Origin: Dokdonella sp.
GTDB lineage: Bacteria; Pseudomonadota; Gammaproteobacteria; Xanthomonadales; Rhodanobacteraceae
NCBI GenBank assembly: GCA_023228465.1
Contig: JALOBC010000007.1
Location: forward strand, 1 to 64,000
Length of the DNA stretch: 64,000 bases
Direction: 5' to 3'
A model generated the notes under the pieces. That model did no database searches and had not been told where the DNA came from. It worked only from the letters and a program-made list of their open reading frames with translations. The position numbers and the translations under genes are program-made. Of the stretch, positions 32,759 through 42,742 are shown piece after piece. The first letter of the stretch is position 1; each line of letters begins with the position of its first letter.

Positions 32759-35029
32759 TCAGGCCGACTCGGGTGCGCCCGCGCCGATCCGCGCGCGCGC
32801 GCGCCTGGGCTTGATCCACAGCCGCAGCACGAACCAGGCGATCAGTAGCGCGCCGACCGCGAAGATCGTGTCGCCCGGCATGCGCAGCCACACCAGCAGG
32901 TGCACGATGGGCTGGTCCATGAAGTGCGCGGAGCGCGCATACCAGTAGCCATGCTCCAGCGCGGCGGAAAGCTGCAGCACGCCGAGCGGCAACAGGGTCA
33001 GCAGCGCCATCAGGGCGAGGCCGATGTTGAGCGACCAGAATCCGCCGCGCAGCCAGCCCTCGTTCCAGCTGGCTTCGGGCTTCATGCCGCGCAGGCAGAA
33101 CAGCATCAGGCCGATGCCGAGCATGCCGTACACGCCGAACAGCGCCGTGTGGCCGTGCAGCGGGGTGAGGTTCAGGCCCTGCATGTAGTAGAGCGCCAGC
33201 GGGGTGTTGATGAGGAAGCCGAACAGGCCCGCGCCCACCAGGTTCCAGAACGATACCGCCAGGAAGAACACGATCGGCCAGCGGTAGCGTGCCATCCACG
33301 GCGTGGAACGGCCGTGTGACCAGGTTTCGTAGGCTTCCATGCCGATCAGCGCCAGCGGCACCACTTCCAGCGCCGAGAACGAGGCGCCGAGCGCGATCAC
33401 GGCCGTGGTGGTTCCGGCGAAGTACAGGTGGTGGAAGGTGCCGAGCACGCCGCCGGCCATGAACACGATGGTGGCAAACAGCACGTTCACCGTCGCCGTG
33501 CGCGCGCGCACCAGGCCGAGCTTGACGAACAGGAACGAGATGACCGCCACGGCAAACACCTCGAAGAAGCCCTCCACCCACAGGTGGACCACCCACCAGC
33601 GCCAGTACTCGACGATCGCCAGGTGGGTATGTTCGCCCCACATGAGGCCGGCACCATAGAACGCGGCGATGGCAACGGTGGAAAGGAACAGCAGGCCGAC
33701 GATCGAGGCGAGGTCGTCCTTGCGCCGCAGCGCCGGCCACAGCGCACGACCGACCAGTGCCAGCCAGAGGAGCAGGCCGACGAACAGGAAGATCTGCCAG
33801 AAGCGGCCCAGATCCACGTATTCCCAGCCCTGGTGGCCGAACCAGAAGTTGTGCTCCAGGCCAAGCTTCTGCATCACTGCGAACCACTGCCCGGCGAAGG
33901 CGCCGATCACGATCACCAGCAGGCACACCCACAAGAGGTTCACGCCCAGGCGCTGGAATTTCGGCTCGTGGCGTGACACGGCGGGTGCGATGTAGAGGCC
34001 GGTGCCCAGCCAGGCGGTTGCGATCCACAGCACCGCAAGCTCGGTGTGCCAGGAGCGCGTCAGCGAATAGGGCAGCACGTCGGAAATGGCGAAGCCGTAG
34101 AAATCCTTTTCGATCTGGTAGTGCGCGGTGATCGCGCCCAGCAGGATCTGCACCAGGAACAGTGCAATGACCACCCAGAAGTACTTGGCGGTGGCGCGCA
34201 TCGAGGGCGTCACCGGCAGGTTTTCCAGCGGGTCGCGCAGGGGTGGATCGAGATGCGGTTCGCGCCGGTGCCACATGGCGTAGTGCCAGGCGAGCAGACC
34301 GATGCCGGCGATCATGAACAGCACGCTGAACATGGTCCACATGAAGGAGCCGGGCGTCGGCGTGTTGCCGACCAGGGGTTCGTAGGGCCAGTTGCTGGTG
34401 TAGCTCACCTCGCCCCCGGGGCGGTTGGTGACGGTTGCCCAGGCACTCCAGAAGAAGAACGCGGTGAGTTCGCGCCGGTGTTCTGGAGTATCGACGGTGC
34501 CATCGCGCATGGCATAGGTTTCGCGCAGCCTGGCGGTCGCCGGGTCGTTGCTGAACAGGCTCGCGTAATGCCCCGCGACGTTGGATATCGCCACCGCGCG
34601 ATCGTCGGTCACCGTCAGCGTGCCGGTGGCCGGGTCGTAGGTGTTGGCGCGCAGTTCCTTGCGCAGGCGCGCCGTCAGTGCCGCCTGTTCACCGTCTTCC
34701 AGCGAGCTCCACAGCGCGCCCTCGGCGCGCGCCCACAGGCCCAGCAATTCCTCGCTTTCGCGGTGCAGCCAGTCGGCACTCCAGTCCGGTGCGATGAGCG
34801 CGCCATGGCCCCAGATGGAACCGAGCTGCATGCCGCCGATCGATTGCCAGACCTGCCGTCCGGATTCGATGTCGGCGCGCGTGTAGAGCGTCTGGCCACT
34901 GGTTGTGACCACCTGCTCGGGTATCGGCGGTGCCTGCTGGTAGATCTCGCGCCCCATCCACAGCAGCACGGCAAACGTCACGCCGAGCAGGCCGCCGAGG
35001 GCGAGCCACAGACGCTTGGTGGTGGACAT
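32759..35029 (-). CDS. norB: Quinol-dependent nitric oxide reductase (qNOR)
   Basis: This 756-residue membrane protein combines a NorC-like periplasmic N-terminal domain (no heme c motif) with the NorB catalytic core of ~12 helices plus two more, the single-subunit quinol-fed form that reduces NO to N2O. Metal-binding histidines appear in RSWHTELAVLW, WGEHTHLAIVEYWRWWVVHLWVEG, GTFHHLYF and HGHTALFGVYG. ATG 35029 has a CAGGAG ribosome binding site. An FNR/DNR-type box lies 61-74 bases upstream. No norC, norQ or norD is nearby, as expected for qNOR. Confidence 0.96.
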   Translation of the reverse strand: MSTTKRLWLALGGLLGVTFAVLLWMGREIYQQAPPIPEQVVTTSGQTLYTRADIESGRQVWQSIGGMQLGSIWGHGALIAPDWSADWLHRESEELLGLWARAEGALWSSLEDGEQAALTARLRKELRANTYDPATGTLTVTDDRAVAISNVAGHYASLFSNDPATARLRETYAMRDGTVDTPEHRRELTAFFFWSAWATVTNRPGGEVSYTSNWPYEPLVGNTPTPGSFMWTMFSVLFMIAGIGLLAWHYAMWHRREPHLDPPLRDPLENLPVTPSMRATAKYFWVVIALFLVQILLGAITAHYQIEKDFYGFAISDVLPYSLTRSWHTELAVLWIATAWLGTGLYIAPAVSRHEPKFQRLGVNLLWVCLLVIVIGAFAGQWFAVMQKLGLEHNFWFGHQGWEYVDLGRFWQIFLFVGLLLWLALVGRALWPALRRKDDLASIVGLLFLSTVAIAAFYGAGLMWGEHTHLAIVEYWRWWVVHLWVEGFFEVFAVAVISFLFVKLGLVRARTATVNVLFATIVFMAGGVLGTFHHLYFAGTTTAVIALGASFSALEVVPLALIGMEAYETWSHGRSTPWMARYRWPIVFFLAVSFWNLVGAGLFGFLINTPLALYYMQGLNLTPLHGHTALFGVYGMLGIGLMLFCLRGMKPEASWNEGWLRGGFWSLNIGLALMALLTLLPLGVLQLSAALEHGYWYARSAHFMDQPIVHLLVWLRMPGDTIFAVGALLIAWFVLRLWIKPRRARARIGAGAPESA

Positions 35030-35089
35030 CACGACACACTCCTGGCTGAAGGTTGCGCGGATGGTGCGATGCCGCAATCGGAAGTTTGC

Positions 35090-35103
35090 TGACGCAGGTC
35101 AAA
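35090..35103. promoter_or_regulatory. FNR/DNR-type box ahead of norB
   Basis: On the minus strand TTGACCTGCGTCAG matches TTGAC-N4-GTCAA at nine of ten positions. It lies 61 bases before the norB ATG. NO-responsive DNR/NnrR regulation of NO reductase is standard, which supports assigning the similar boxes in this window to the same type of regulator. Confidence 0.65.
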
Positions 35104-35393
35104 CGCCTATCGTGATGCCGTGCGGCGGAAGGTCACAGGCTGATTGCGAGCTGCTGCAGTGCGCCATTCAGCGCCGCGCATCGACGGTCGCGCGGGACTG
35201 CCGCGAGCCGCCCAGGGCACGGTCCGCGCGCGTGCCCGGCGCCGGCTGCCGCACTGACCCGGATCGCGTTTACGCAGGCGCCCGGCGCGCGGGGGGAGGA
35301 ACTGGCTGGCGCTGCCGTGGCAGGAACCGAGCCCGCCGGCACGTTGCGTGGCCGGCCTTTGCGCCCTCCGCGCCGAATGGCTATGGTGCGCCG
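35104..35393. other. Intergenic region between norB and the GNAT gene
   Basis: These 290 bases between divergent genes hold no supportable gene. CTGACCCGGATCGC near 35254 is a poor FNR-like match far from the downstream start and is not called as a site. Confidence 0.4.
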
Positions 35394-36005
35394 ATGACCG
35401 ACCTGCGTACCTTCTCCGGCGCCGCCGTGACGCCCCATCTGGATGCCGTGGCGGCCCTGCGCATCGCCGTGTTCCGCGACTGGCCCTACCTGTATGCGGG
35501 CGATCATGCCTACGAGGCAGACTACCTTGCGACCTATGCGCAATCGCCGCGCAGCCTGTTCGTGCTGGTCTTCGACGCCGGGCAGGTGGTCGGCGCCTCG
35601 ACCGCCATTCCGCTGGCCGACGAGACGGCCGCCTTCCAGCAGCCGTTTCTCGAGCGCGGCATTGCACCGGAGCGCGTGTACTACTTCGGTGAATCGGTCT
35701 TGCTGAGCGCCTATCGGGGGCGTGGGCTCGGCCACCGTTTCTTCGACGAACGCGAAGCCTGCGCGCGACGCCTGGGCGGCTTCGACCTGACCGCGTTCTG
35801 CGCGGTCGAGCGGCGCGCCGATGATCCGCGCCGGCCTGCCGGGCACCGCGACAACAATGCGTTCTGGACCCGGCGCGGCTATCGGCGCCAGGATGACATG
35901 TTCTGCCAGCTCGATTGGCAGGAGATCGGCCACGCCGAGCCCAGCAGCCATCGGCTGCGCTTCTGGCTGCGCCCGCTGGCACCCGCTGCGGGGACGAATG
36001 CATGA
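35394..36005 (+). CDS. GNAT-family N-acetyltransferase
   Basis: This 203-residue protein has the acetyl-CoA-binding motif AYRGRGLGHRFF and the surrounding GNAT fold (ESVLLSAYRG, FWTRRGY). The acceptor is unknown. It ends in an ATGA overlap with the nitrilase-family gene, and fused GNAT-nitrilase proteins exist in other bacteria, so the two proteins may work on one substrate. Confidence 0.85.
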   Translation: MTDLRTFSGAAVTPHLDAVAALRIAVFRDWPYLYAGDHAYEADYLATYAQSPRSLFVLVFDAGQVVGASTAIPLADETAAFQQPFLERGIAPERVYYFGESVLLSAYRGRGLGHRFFDEREACARRLGGFDLTAFCAVERRADDPRRPAGHRDNNAFWTRRGYRRQDDMFCQLDWQEIGHAEPSSHRLRFWLRPLAPAAGTNA

Positions 36006-36886
36006 AGATCAGGGTGGCCGGCGCACAGTACACCGTCGGCGAGCCGGCCGATTTCGCCGCCTTCGCCGCGCGTATCGAGGGCCGTGTCGCTGCTGCGGCC
36101 GCCTCGGGCGCGGGCCTGGTCATGCTGCCCGAATACCTCGCGCTCGAAGCGGCCGCCGCCTTGCCGCAGGCGGTGCGCGGCGATCTGGTCCGCTCGCTGG
36201 TCGCCCTGCAGACGCATCTTGCCGACTATCTTGCCCTGATGCGTGACCTGGCCAGGCGCCATGCGATCCATCTCGTCGCCGGCAGCTTCCTGCTGGATGT
36301 CGGCGGCGGGCGGTATCGCAACCGCGCGTTCCTGTTCGGTCCGGATGGCCGACACGCCTGGCAGGACAAGCTGACCCTGACCGGCTTCGAGCACGCCGTC
36401 GGCGTGTTCGAGGCGGGGGACGAACTCAAGGTGTTCGAGACCGCCTTGGGCCGCATCGGCATCGCTGTCTGCTATGACATCGAATTCCCGCTCTACGCGC
36501 GCGCCCAGACCGAGGCCGGCGCACGCCTGCTGCTGGTACCGAGCTGCACGGATACCGCCGCCGGCGCCAGCCGCGTGCGCATCGGCTGCCAGGCACGCGC
36601 CCTGGAGAACCAGGTGTACGTGGTCCGCGCGGTCACTGCCGGCAGTGCGCCGTGGAGCCCGGCGCTGAAGGAGAATTTCGGTGCGGCGACGGCGTTCACG
36701 CCAATCGACCGCGGCTTCCCTTCGGATGGCATCGCCGCGACGGCCGCGGCCGGCGCCGACTGGGTCTTCGCCGAGCTCGACCTGGATCTGCTGGATGCCT
36801 TCAAGGGCCAGGCCCAGGTGGCCAATGCCGCCGACTGGCACGCGCAACTGCGCCCGTCGGTGGTCCGCGCGCGGGTCGAGGGCTGA
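36002..36886 (+). CDS. Carbon-nitrogen hydrolase (nitrilase superfamily)
   Basis: This 294-residue protein shows the Glu-Lys-Cys triad of the nitrilase superfamily: Glu in VMLPEYLALE, Lys in WQDKLTLTGFE and Cys in AVCYDIEFP. Such enzymes hydrolyse amides or carbamoyl groups; an omega-amidase or N-carbamoyl-amine hydrolase role is possible. It overlaps the GNAT gene by four bases and no other partner is nearby. Confidence 0.9.
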   Translation: MKIRVAGAQYTVGEPADFAAFAARIEGRVAAAAASGAGLVMLPEYLALEAAAALPQAVRGDLVRSLVALQTHLADYLALMRDLARRHAIHLVAGSFLLDVGGGRYRNRAFLFGPDGRHAWQDKLTLTGFEHAVGVFEAGDELKVFETALGRIGIAVCYDIEFPLYARAQTEAGARLLLVPSCTDTAAGASRVRIGCQARALENQVYVVRAVTAGSAPWSPALKENFGAATAFTPIDRGFPSDGIAATAAAGADWVFAELDLDLLDAFKGQAQVANAADWHAQLRPSVVRARVEG

Positions 36887-36943
36887 GGTCCGCCGCCCGC
36901 GGTCATCCGTTGCCTGGGCGCAGGCCGGAACCCGGCGGCGGCG

Positions 36944-37912
36944 TCACGGCGTCTCCTCGCAAGCCTCGGTGATCTGCTTGGCTTCCGCGGTGCCGAGGAG
37001 TTCCGTTCCGGTGATGCGCCGCGGCCGGCCGAACAGGGGGTGCACGAATACCACGCCGAGGATGATCGCGGCGCCAAGATAGAACACCGGCCTCAGCTCG
37101 TTCTGCTCCCCGAGCAGCACCGCCGCCAGGATGATGGCGTACACCGGTTCCAGGTTGGTGGCCAGTTGCGCGGAAAAGGCGCTCATGTGGCGCAGGGCGA
37201 CCAGCGACAGGGTAAACGGCAGCAGGGTGCAGGCCAGGGCGAGGCCGAGCAGCAGCAGGCCGTCGCGCAGGTCCGGCAACACGAAGGGACTGCCTGCGAA
37301 GTCGGGCAGGATGAGTGCGAGCAGCGGGGCCAGCACGGTCAGTGCGAGGGTACCGGCACCAAGTTCCAGCCCGGTCACCGCGAGTGCATCCGCGTGTTCG
37401 ATCAGGCGCTTGTTGAGCGATCCGAACAGCGCAACCAGCAGGGCCGACAGGGTGCCGACCGCGATGCCCAGGCGCATCGATCCAGGCACGCCGCCGACCA
37501 CCAGCGCGACGCCGGGCAGGGCGGCCACGCCGAGCATCAGCTCGCGCAGCGAGAAGCGCCGCCCGGCCAGCTTCGGTTCCACCAGGGCGGTCAGCGGCGT
37601 TGCCAGGGCGATGCAGGTGGCGCCGACCGAGGCATTGGCCAGCTTGATCGCGCCATAGAAGGTGAGCCAGTGCAGCGCGACCAGCACGCCGATGCCGGCG
37701 TAGGCCCACATCAGCCGCGACGACATCGCGCGCAGGCCGCGCCAGGTACGCGCGATGAGCATGAGCGCTGCGACCACCAGCAGCATGCGCCACCACACCA
37801 GCGGCAACGCATCGAGGGTGATCAGCTTGCCGAAGATCGCGGTGAAGCCCCACAGCAGCACGCAGAAATGGATCTGCAGTTGCGCACGGGCAGCGTCGGT
37901 CAGGACAGGCAC
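36944..37912 (-). CDS. EamA/DMT-family exporter
   Basis: This protein of about 322 residues has ten transmembrane helices in two EamA repeats (FCVLLWGFTAIFGKLITL and, in the second, ATNLEPVYAIILAAVLLGEQ). The family exports amino acids and other metabolites. The start is uncertain: GTG 37912 fits the topology best, and longer in-frame starts up to 37993 add a hydrophilic leader. The downstream end is convergent with the nitrilase gene. Confidence 0.85.
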   Translation of the reverse strand: MPVLTDAARAQLQIHFCVLLWGFTAIFGKLITLDALPLVWWRMLLVVAALMLIARTWRGLRAMSSRLMWAYAGIGVLVALHWLTFYGAIKLANASVGATCIALATPLTALVEPKLAGRRFSLRELMLGVAALPGVALVVGGVPGSMRLGIAVGTLSALLVALFGSLNKRLIEHADALAVTGLELGAGTLALTVLAPLLALILPDFAGSPFVLPDLRDGLLLLGLALACTLLPFTLSLVALRHMSAFSAQLATNLEPVYAIILAAVLLGEQNELRPVFYLGAAIILGVVFVHPLFGRPRRITGTELLGTAEAKQITEACEETP

Positions 37913-38186
37913 GGGGAGGACGGTGGGTGGCTGCGCGCACGCGCGGGGGCGCCATCCTACGAGTCCGGCCCGGTTTGCGCCACGGGCATGCACGGGGACA
38001 GGCCAGCGAATGTGCGCCAGGCCGCAGTCCAGGCGTGATCCGAACCGTCATCCGGCCGCCGAGTGCGCCACGGTATCGCCCGTCCACGCTGCTAGACTAT
38101 TGCTGTTCCGCGGCAAACGTGAACAGGCTGGCTGCACCGGACGTGCCGGGCCGGCATTGCATGGGATCCAACCGGAGACGGGTGAT

Positions 38187-38900
38187 ATGAAGAAGACGAT
38201 GTGTGTGCTGGCGCTGGTCGGTGCCGGCATCCTCGGCAGCAGCACGGTTCTTGCTGCAAGCAAGCCGACCATTGGCGTGGCCGAGTTCAAGAACGAGTCT
38301 GGCGCTGGCTGGTGGCGTGGCGGAGTGGGCTGGGAGCTGTCCGGCATGCTCTCCAACGAGTTGTCCAGCACCGGCGATTTCCGCGTGGTCGAGCGTGCCA
38401 AGCTGGACAAGGTGCTGGAAGAACAGAACCTCGCCGCGTCGGGCCGCGTGCGCTCGGGCACCGGTGCGAAGATGGGCCAGGTGACCGGCGCCCAGTACCT
38501 GGTGTTCGGCACCGTCACCTCCTATGAGGAGAACACCGCCAGCACCGGTGGCGGCCTCAGCTTCCGCGGCATTTCGCTGGGCGGCAAGAAGACCGAGGCG
38601 TACCTGGCCATCGACCTGCGCGTGGTCAATTCGGAAACCGGGGAAGTCGACTACTCGCGCACCGTCGAGGGGCGCAGTTCCGGTGGCGGCGTTTCGGTTG
38701 GCGTGTTTCGCGGCGGCTTCGGTGGCGCCTTGCAACACGAGGAAAACACCCCGGCCGGCAAGGCCATCCGTGCCGCCCTGGTGGAGGCGACCGATTACCT
38801 CAGCTGCGTGATGGTGCAGCAGAATGGCTGCGAGGCCGACTACGCCGCCAAGGAGCGCAAGCGCCGCAGCAGCAACCGCGACGCGCTCAAGCTCGACTGA
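38187..38900 (+). CDS. CsgG/curli-assembly-like periplasmic protein
   Basis: This 237-residue protein has a signal peptide (ALVGAGILGSSTVLA) and a CsgG-like fold: IGVAEFKNES, NELSSTGDFRVVERAKLDKVLEEQ and ADYLVFG-type GAQYLVFGTVTSY. No lipobox cysteine is present, so it is soluble or peripherally bound rather than a curli lipoprotein. No curli genes are nearby. The start has a GGAG ribosome binding site. Confidence 0.85.
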   Translation: MKKTMCVLALVGAGILGSSTVLAASKPTIGVAEFKNESGAGWWRGGVGWELSGMLSNELSSTGDFRVVERAKLDKVLEEQNLAASGRVRSGTGAKMGQVTGAQYLVFGTVTSYEENTASTGGGLSFRGISLGGKKTEAYLAIDLRVVNSETGEVDYSRTVEGRSSGGGVSVGVFRGGFGGALQHEENTPAGKAIRAALVEATDYLSCVMVQQNGCEADYAAKERKRRSSNRDALKLD

Positions 38901-38907
38901 GCACACC

Positions 38908-38929
38908 CCCGGCGTTGCGCAACGCCGGG
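38908..38929. terminator. Bidirectional terminator hairpin
   Basis: CCCGGCGTT (38908-38916) and AACGCCGGG (38921-38929) form a perfect 9-bp stem with a GCGC loop. It lies between the convergent CsgG-like and TPR genes. Confidence 0.55.
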
Positions 38930-38961
38930 CCGGTCGATGATGTGCCTGACCCTGACCCGAG

Positions 38962-40464
38962 CTAGGTTCGTGGCGGGGTCAGGTTGAACTTCCCGATGCG
39001 TCCGACCTTCCTGGCGGCGGCGCGTACTTCTGGGCGGACGAGCAGCTGGCGCCACTGCTCGGCATGCCGACGCTGGATCGGCGTCCGGGCCACCGGCAGG
39101 TACTCCTGCATGTCGGCCAGCGCTTCGGCGCGCCACTCGGGGCGGGTGAGGCGCTCGACCAGCAGGGCCGCGGCGCCCTCGACGTCGCCGGAGTGGAGCA
39201 GGGCGAGTTGCCAGGTGCCGATGGCATCGTCGCGGTGCTCGCGCAGATAGGCGAGCTGCTGCGCGACGGCGCTGGCATCCTGTTCCTGCAACGCGGCCTC
39301 CAGGCAGACCATGGCCAGTTGCATGCGTCCGAAAGGACTGGGACTGCCGATTTCCTCGATGGCATCCCGGGCCTCGGCGGGGCGGCCGAGCTGGTTCAGC
39401 AGGTTGCCGAGATTGATCACCTGGCTCACGTTCATGCCGCCGCCTTCCGGGCGCCTCGCGGCCTTCTCGCGCTGGCGCAATGCCTCGTCCCAACGGCCAA
39501 GATTGGCGAGCGCCTCGGCACGGGCATCGAGCACCCAGGCGTATTCCTCGTCGAAATCCGCCCAGGCCTCGCTACCGGCCGGGCCACGGGCGGTGGCCAT
39601 GACCTGGTCGGCCAGGGCGATGACGCGTTCGAACTGGCCGGCATCGGACAAGTGGCCTTGCAGGCGCGTGACCGCAAGCAGCTTCGCCGGCTCGGCGATG
39701 CGCCGCGCTTCGGCCTCGCGCAGGGCTGCGGCGCTGGCGCGCCCGACGTCGAAGCGGTCGCCGCGTGCGAGCGGGTCGAAGGCCCGATCGATGCGCATGG
39801 CGACGACCTGCCGCGGCGCATGCACGGCGGATGCCACTTCGGCCGCCTTGCGCGTCTTGCCGTCCGCCAGCAGCAGGCGGGCAAGGTCCATCCACAGCGC
39901 GTCCGGTTCGCCCTTGCCGCCTTGCCAGCGTGCGTCGAACAGGGCCTCCAGCAGGTTGCGGTAGGGTTCCGCCTGACCGGTCGCCTTCACGCCGTCGGCC
40001 AGTTGCAGGATCGCCCCCTGGTTGAGCCCGGCCAGCGCGGTTGGCCAGCTTCGGGCGATGCGCGCGAGCGAATACGCAGCATCCGTGTAGTCCTTGGCGC
40101 GGTAGGCGGCTTCGAGACGGTTGCGCCAGTCCTCCGCGTCGGCCTGCGGAAAGGCGGTCGCCTCGGCAAGCAGGGCGCGCGCCGCCACGAACTGCTCGCG
40201 GTCCAGCGCGATCAATCCGGCGAGCAGGCTGGCCCGGTAGCGCACATCCGCGCTGGCCCGGGCCCAGGTCGGCGCCTGCATGGCCGCGGCAAGGATGGCG
40301 GCGGCTTCCTCCGGCCGGTCGCGCTCGACCTTGTCGATGGCCTCCTGCAGGGCCGCCTGCGGCGCGACAGGCATGCTCACCTGCACGGCGTCGGAAGCTG
40401 GCGCAGGCGTGTGCACCGCCAGGGCGCCGGCGAGGATCAGGTTGGCAAACAAGGCGCCAGGCAT
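38962..40464 (-). CDS. Exported TPR-repeat protein of unknown function
   Basis: This ~500-residue protein has a signal-peptide-like start (MPGALFANLILAGALAVHT), which favours ATG 40464 over the upstream ATG 40494. The rest is alpha-helical with degenerate TPR-like units, such as DARAEALANLGRWDEALRQREKA and QVINLGNLLNQLGRPAEARDAI. TPR arrays mediate protein contacts; the partner is unknown. It lies just downstream of another TPR gene on the same strand. Confidence 0.7.
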   Translation of the reverse strand: MPGALFANLILAGALAVHTPAPASDAVQVSMPVAPQAALQEAIDKVERDRPEEAAAILAAAMQAPTWARASADVRYRASLLAGLIALDREQFVAARALLAEATAFPQADAEDWRNRLEAAYRAKDYTDAAYSLARIARSWPTALAGLNQGAILQLADGVKATGQAEPYRNLLEALFDARWQGGKGEPDALWMDLARLLLADGKTRKAAEVASAVHAPRQVVAMRIDRAFDPLARGDRFDVGRASAAALREAEARRIAEPAKLLAVTRLQGHLSDAGQFERVIALADQVMATARGPAGSEAWADFDEEYAWVLDARAEALANLGRWDEALRQREKAARRPEGGGMNVSQVINLGNLLNQLGRPAEARDAIEEIGSPSPFGRMQLAMVCLEAALQEQDASAVAQQLAYLREHRDDAIGTWQLALLHSGDVEGAAALLVERLTRPEWRAEALADMQEYLPVARTPIQRRHAEQWRQLLVRPEVRAAARKVGRIGKFNLTPPRT

Positions 40465-40668
40465 GGGCACATCCGCTGGGTAGATGGATGCCATGATAGC
40501 CAGGCACGCCGGCCTCGGGCCGCGCAGCCCGGCGCGTGCCGCCTGCGCGCGGTGGTGATCCGCATCGGGATCGTTGAAGCTGGCGCTGCGCGTGGATGCC
40601 TGGGCCAGCCGCTGGGTGACGCGGGCCGCCGCCGGGGCCGGCGCGCCTGCACGGTCCTGCGCGGCAGG

Positions 40669-42603
40669 TCACGGCGTGGTGGGGTCGGTGTCCCCGCCTG
40701 GCTGGGGCACCGGCAGGTCGAGCTGCCGGCAAAGGGCAACGAAGCGTGGGTCACCCCGGTAGGGAATCAGCAGGGTGTCCGAGAGCAGGCTGGTGGTCGT
40801 TTCCGGATCACGGGCGGCCACGCCGCGCTGCAGCCACATGAACATGGGGTCGGGCTCCTTGCGCACGGCGTAGAGGTCGGCAATGCCGTGGTCGCGCGCC
40901 GCATCCTTGCCGAATTCGGCAAGATACGCCGTCAGCGCGGTATCCGCCTGTTGGCGATCGCTGTCGGCCTGGTCGGCCAGTGCCAGGGCCCAGGTCTTCC
41001 AGTTCGCATCCGTCTCGTCGGCGGCGTCGCGGTGGGCGGCGGCGATATCGCCGCGGCGCACATCGAGCACCACCAGCTGCGCATGTCCGCCCGGGTAATC
41101 CGGTTGCAGCTCCAGCGCCTGGTGAACCGCCTCCGTGGCCGCTTCGGTCTGCCCGCGGTTGTCTAGGGCGAGGGCCAGATTCAGATAATTGTCCGGGTTG
41201 GACTGCATGGCCACGGTCTTGCGCGCGACCTGCTCGGCATCTGCGTAACGCCCGAGCTGGGTCAGGGTCTGGGCCAGGTTGGCATACCAGTCCGCACGCA
41301 GCGGGTCGGTGGCGATGGCCTTCTGGTACAGGTCGGCTGCGCGTTGCAGCTGTCCCATGCGCGCGAGCTGGTAGGCGAGGAAGTTCATTGCCGTCCCGTC
41401 GCCAGGTGCCACGTCGGCGGCACGCTGCATGTCCCTGAGCGCGCCCTCCGCATCATCGTCCACCACCGAAAGCAGGTAGCCCTGGTTCAACAGCACGGCC
41501 ACCGCGTCGGGTGCGAGCGCGCCGGCTCGGTCGAGATCCTCGCGCGCCTGCTGGTAGACCCGTTCCCGATCTTTCCCGCTCAGGAAGTTGAGGCCGAGAT
41601 TGATGCGATAGTTGGCCAGCACGGCCCAGGCATAGGCGTAGTCCGGATCCAGCTTCACCGCCTGTTCGAGCAGTGTGATGCCGTGTTCGACATCGGTGCG
41701 TGTGAAGCGGCGCGCCTGCGCACGACCCTGCAGCATCAGCCGGTAGGCATCGACGTTTCCGCCGGGTGGCTGCTCCTCGTTCGCCTCCTGGTTGCCCAGC
41801 AGCTTGACCTGCAGCGCCGCCGCGACCGCGCGGCCGATTTCGTCCTGGATGGCAAACACATCCTTGATCGGCTTGTCGTAGGTCTGTGCCCACACGCTGG
41901 CGCCGTCGCGGGCGCGAAACAGGTTCACGTTCACGCGCAGGCGCTGCCCACTTTGTCGAACCGATCCTTCGATCAGGTTGGCGACACCCAACGCGGCGCC
42001 GATCGCCGCCGGGGCGTCCCTGGAGTCGCGGAACTTGAACGACGAATATTTGCCGATCACCTTGAGGCCGCCGATGCGCGTGAGGTCGGTAATGAGTTCC
42101 TCGGCAAGCCCGTCGGAAAAGTATTGCTGGTCCGGATCGCCGCCCTCGTTGGCAAACGGCAACACGGCCACGGAATTTGCCGGGACGCTGGCCACGTCGA
42201 TGCTGTTCCCGGCATCCGCCTGGTCGGCGCGACTGGTCGCATCGCGGTGCAGGACGAACTGGTTGGTGGAGAGCAGCACGATGATCACGGCCATGCAGCC
42301 GATGACCCAGAAGTCCACCTTGCGGCTGCTCGCATGGTGCCGTGCGCGTTCGTTCTCGCTGAGCTGGTCGTCGTGCTTGAGGCCTTCCGGGGTCAGCTCG
42401 TAGAACCAGGCCAGCGCGATCCAGAACGGGAAGCCGATGATGGCTGCGGTCAGAAACCAGCGCACCACCCAGTCGGGCAGGCCCACGGCCGGCCCGAGCT
42501 GGGCGATGCCTTGGGCCAGCGCCCAGGCCGCGGCTGCATAGATCAAGGCTGGTCGATAGACGTTTCGATGTCTGAGTTCTGCGAACAGGCTGCGCTTGTT
42601 CAC
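40669..42603 (-). CDS. Membrane protein with TolB-N-like domain and TPR repeats
   Basis: This 644-residue protein starts at a GTG (GTGAGG upstream) and has two or three N-terminal transmembrane helices (residues ~18-125). Next is a domain like the N-terminal part of TolB/FlgO seen in many adenylate-cyclase-like TPR proteins (NSVAVLPFANEGGDPDQQYFSDGLAEELITDLTRI, ~143-250), then about ten TPR units. Proteins of this build are common in Xanthomonadales and are poorly characterised. No cyclase or DNA-binding domain is present. Confidence 0.8.
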   Translation of the reverse strand: MNKRSLFAELRHRNVYRPALIYAAAAWALAQGIAQLGPAVGLPDWVVRWFLTAAIIGFPFWIALAWFYELTPEGLKHDDQLSENERARHHASSRKVDFWVIGCMAVIIVLLSTNQFVLHRDATSRADQADAGNSIDVASVPANSVAVLPFANEGGDPDQQYFSDGLAEELITDLTRIGGLKVIGKYSSFKFRDSRDAPAAIGAALGVANLIEGSVRQSGQRLRVNVNLFRARDGASVWAQTYDKPIKDVFAIQDEIGRAVAAALQVKLLGNQEANEEQPPGGNVDAYRLMLQGRAQARRFTRTDVEHGITLLEQAVKLDPDYAYAWAVLANYRINLGLNFLSGKDRERVYQQAREDLDRAGALAPDAVAVLLNQGYLLSVVDDDAEGALRDMQRAADVAPGDGTAMNFLAYQLARMGQLQRAADLYQKAIATDPLRADWYANLAQTLTQLGRYADAEQVARKTVAMQSNPDNYLNLALALDNRGQTEAATEAVHQALELQPDYPGGHAQLVVLDVRRGDIAAAHRDAADETDANWKTWALALADQADSDRQQADTALTAYLAEFGKDAARDHGIADLYAVRKEPDPMFMWLQRGVAARDPETTTSLLSDTLLIPYRGDPRFVALCRQLDLPVPQPGGDTDPTTP

Positions 42604-42742
42604 GATTGCGCCTCACCAATCCCGCCGGCATCAAGCCGGCCTCCAGCGCTGTGGCCAGTTTCAACCGTGACGTGGAGCGCCGCAAGGGTCGGATGGGACA
42701 TGGGGCGGCGCGGTACAGGCGCCGTTCCGCTTGGCCGGCGGC

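Noticed and set aside
35254-35267. CTGACCCGGATCGC as an FNR/DNR box for the GNAT gene
   Set aside because: Two mismatches in the second half and ~130 bases from the start codon, outside the spacing of the other boxes.
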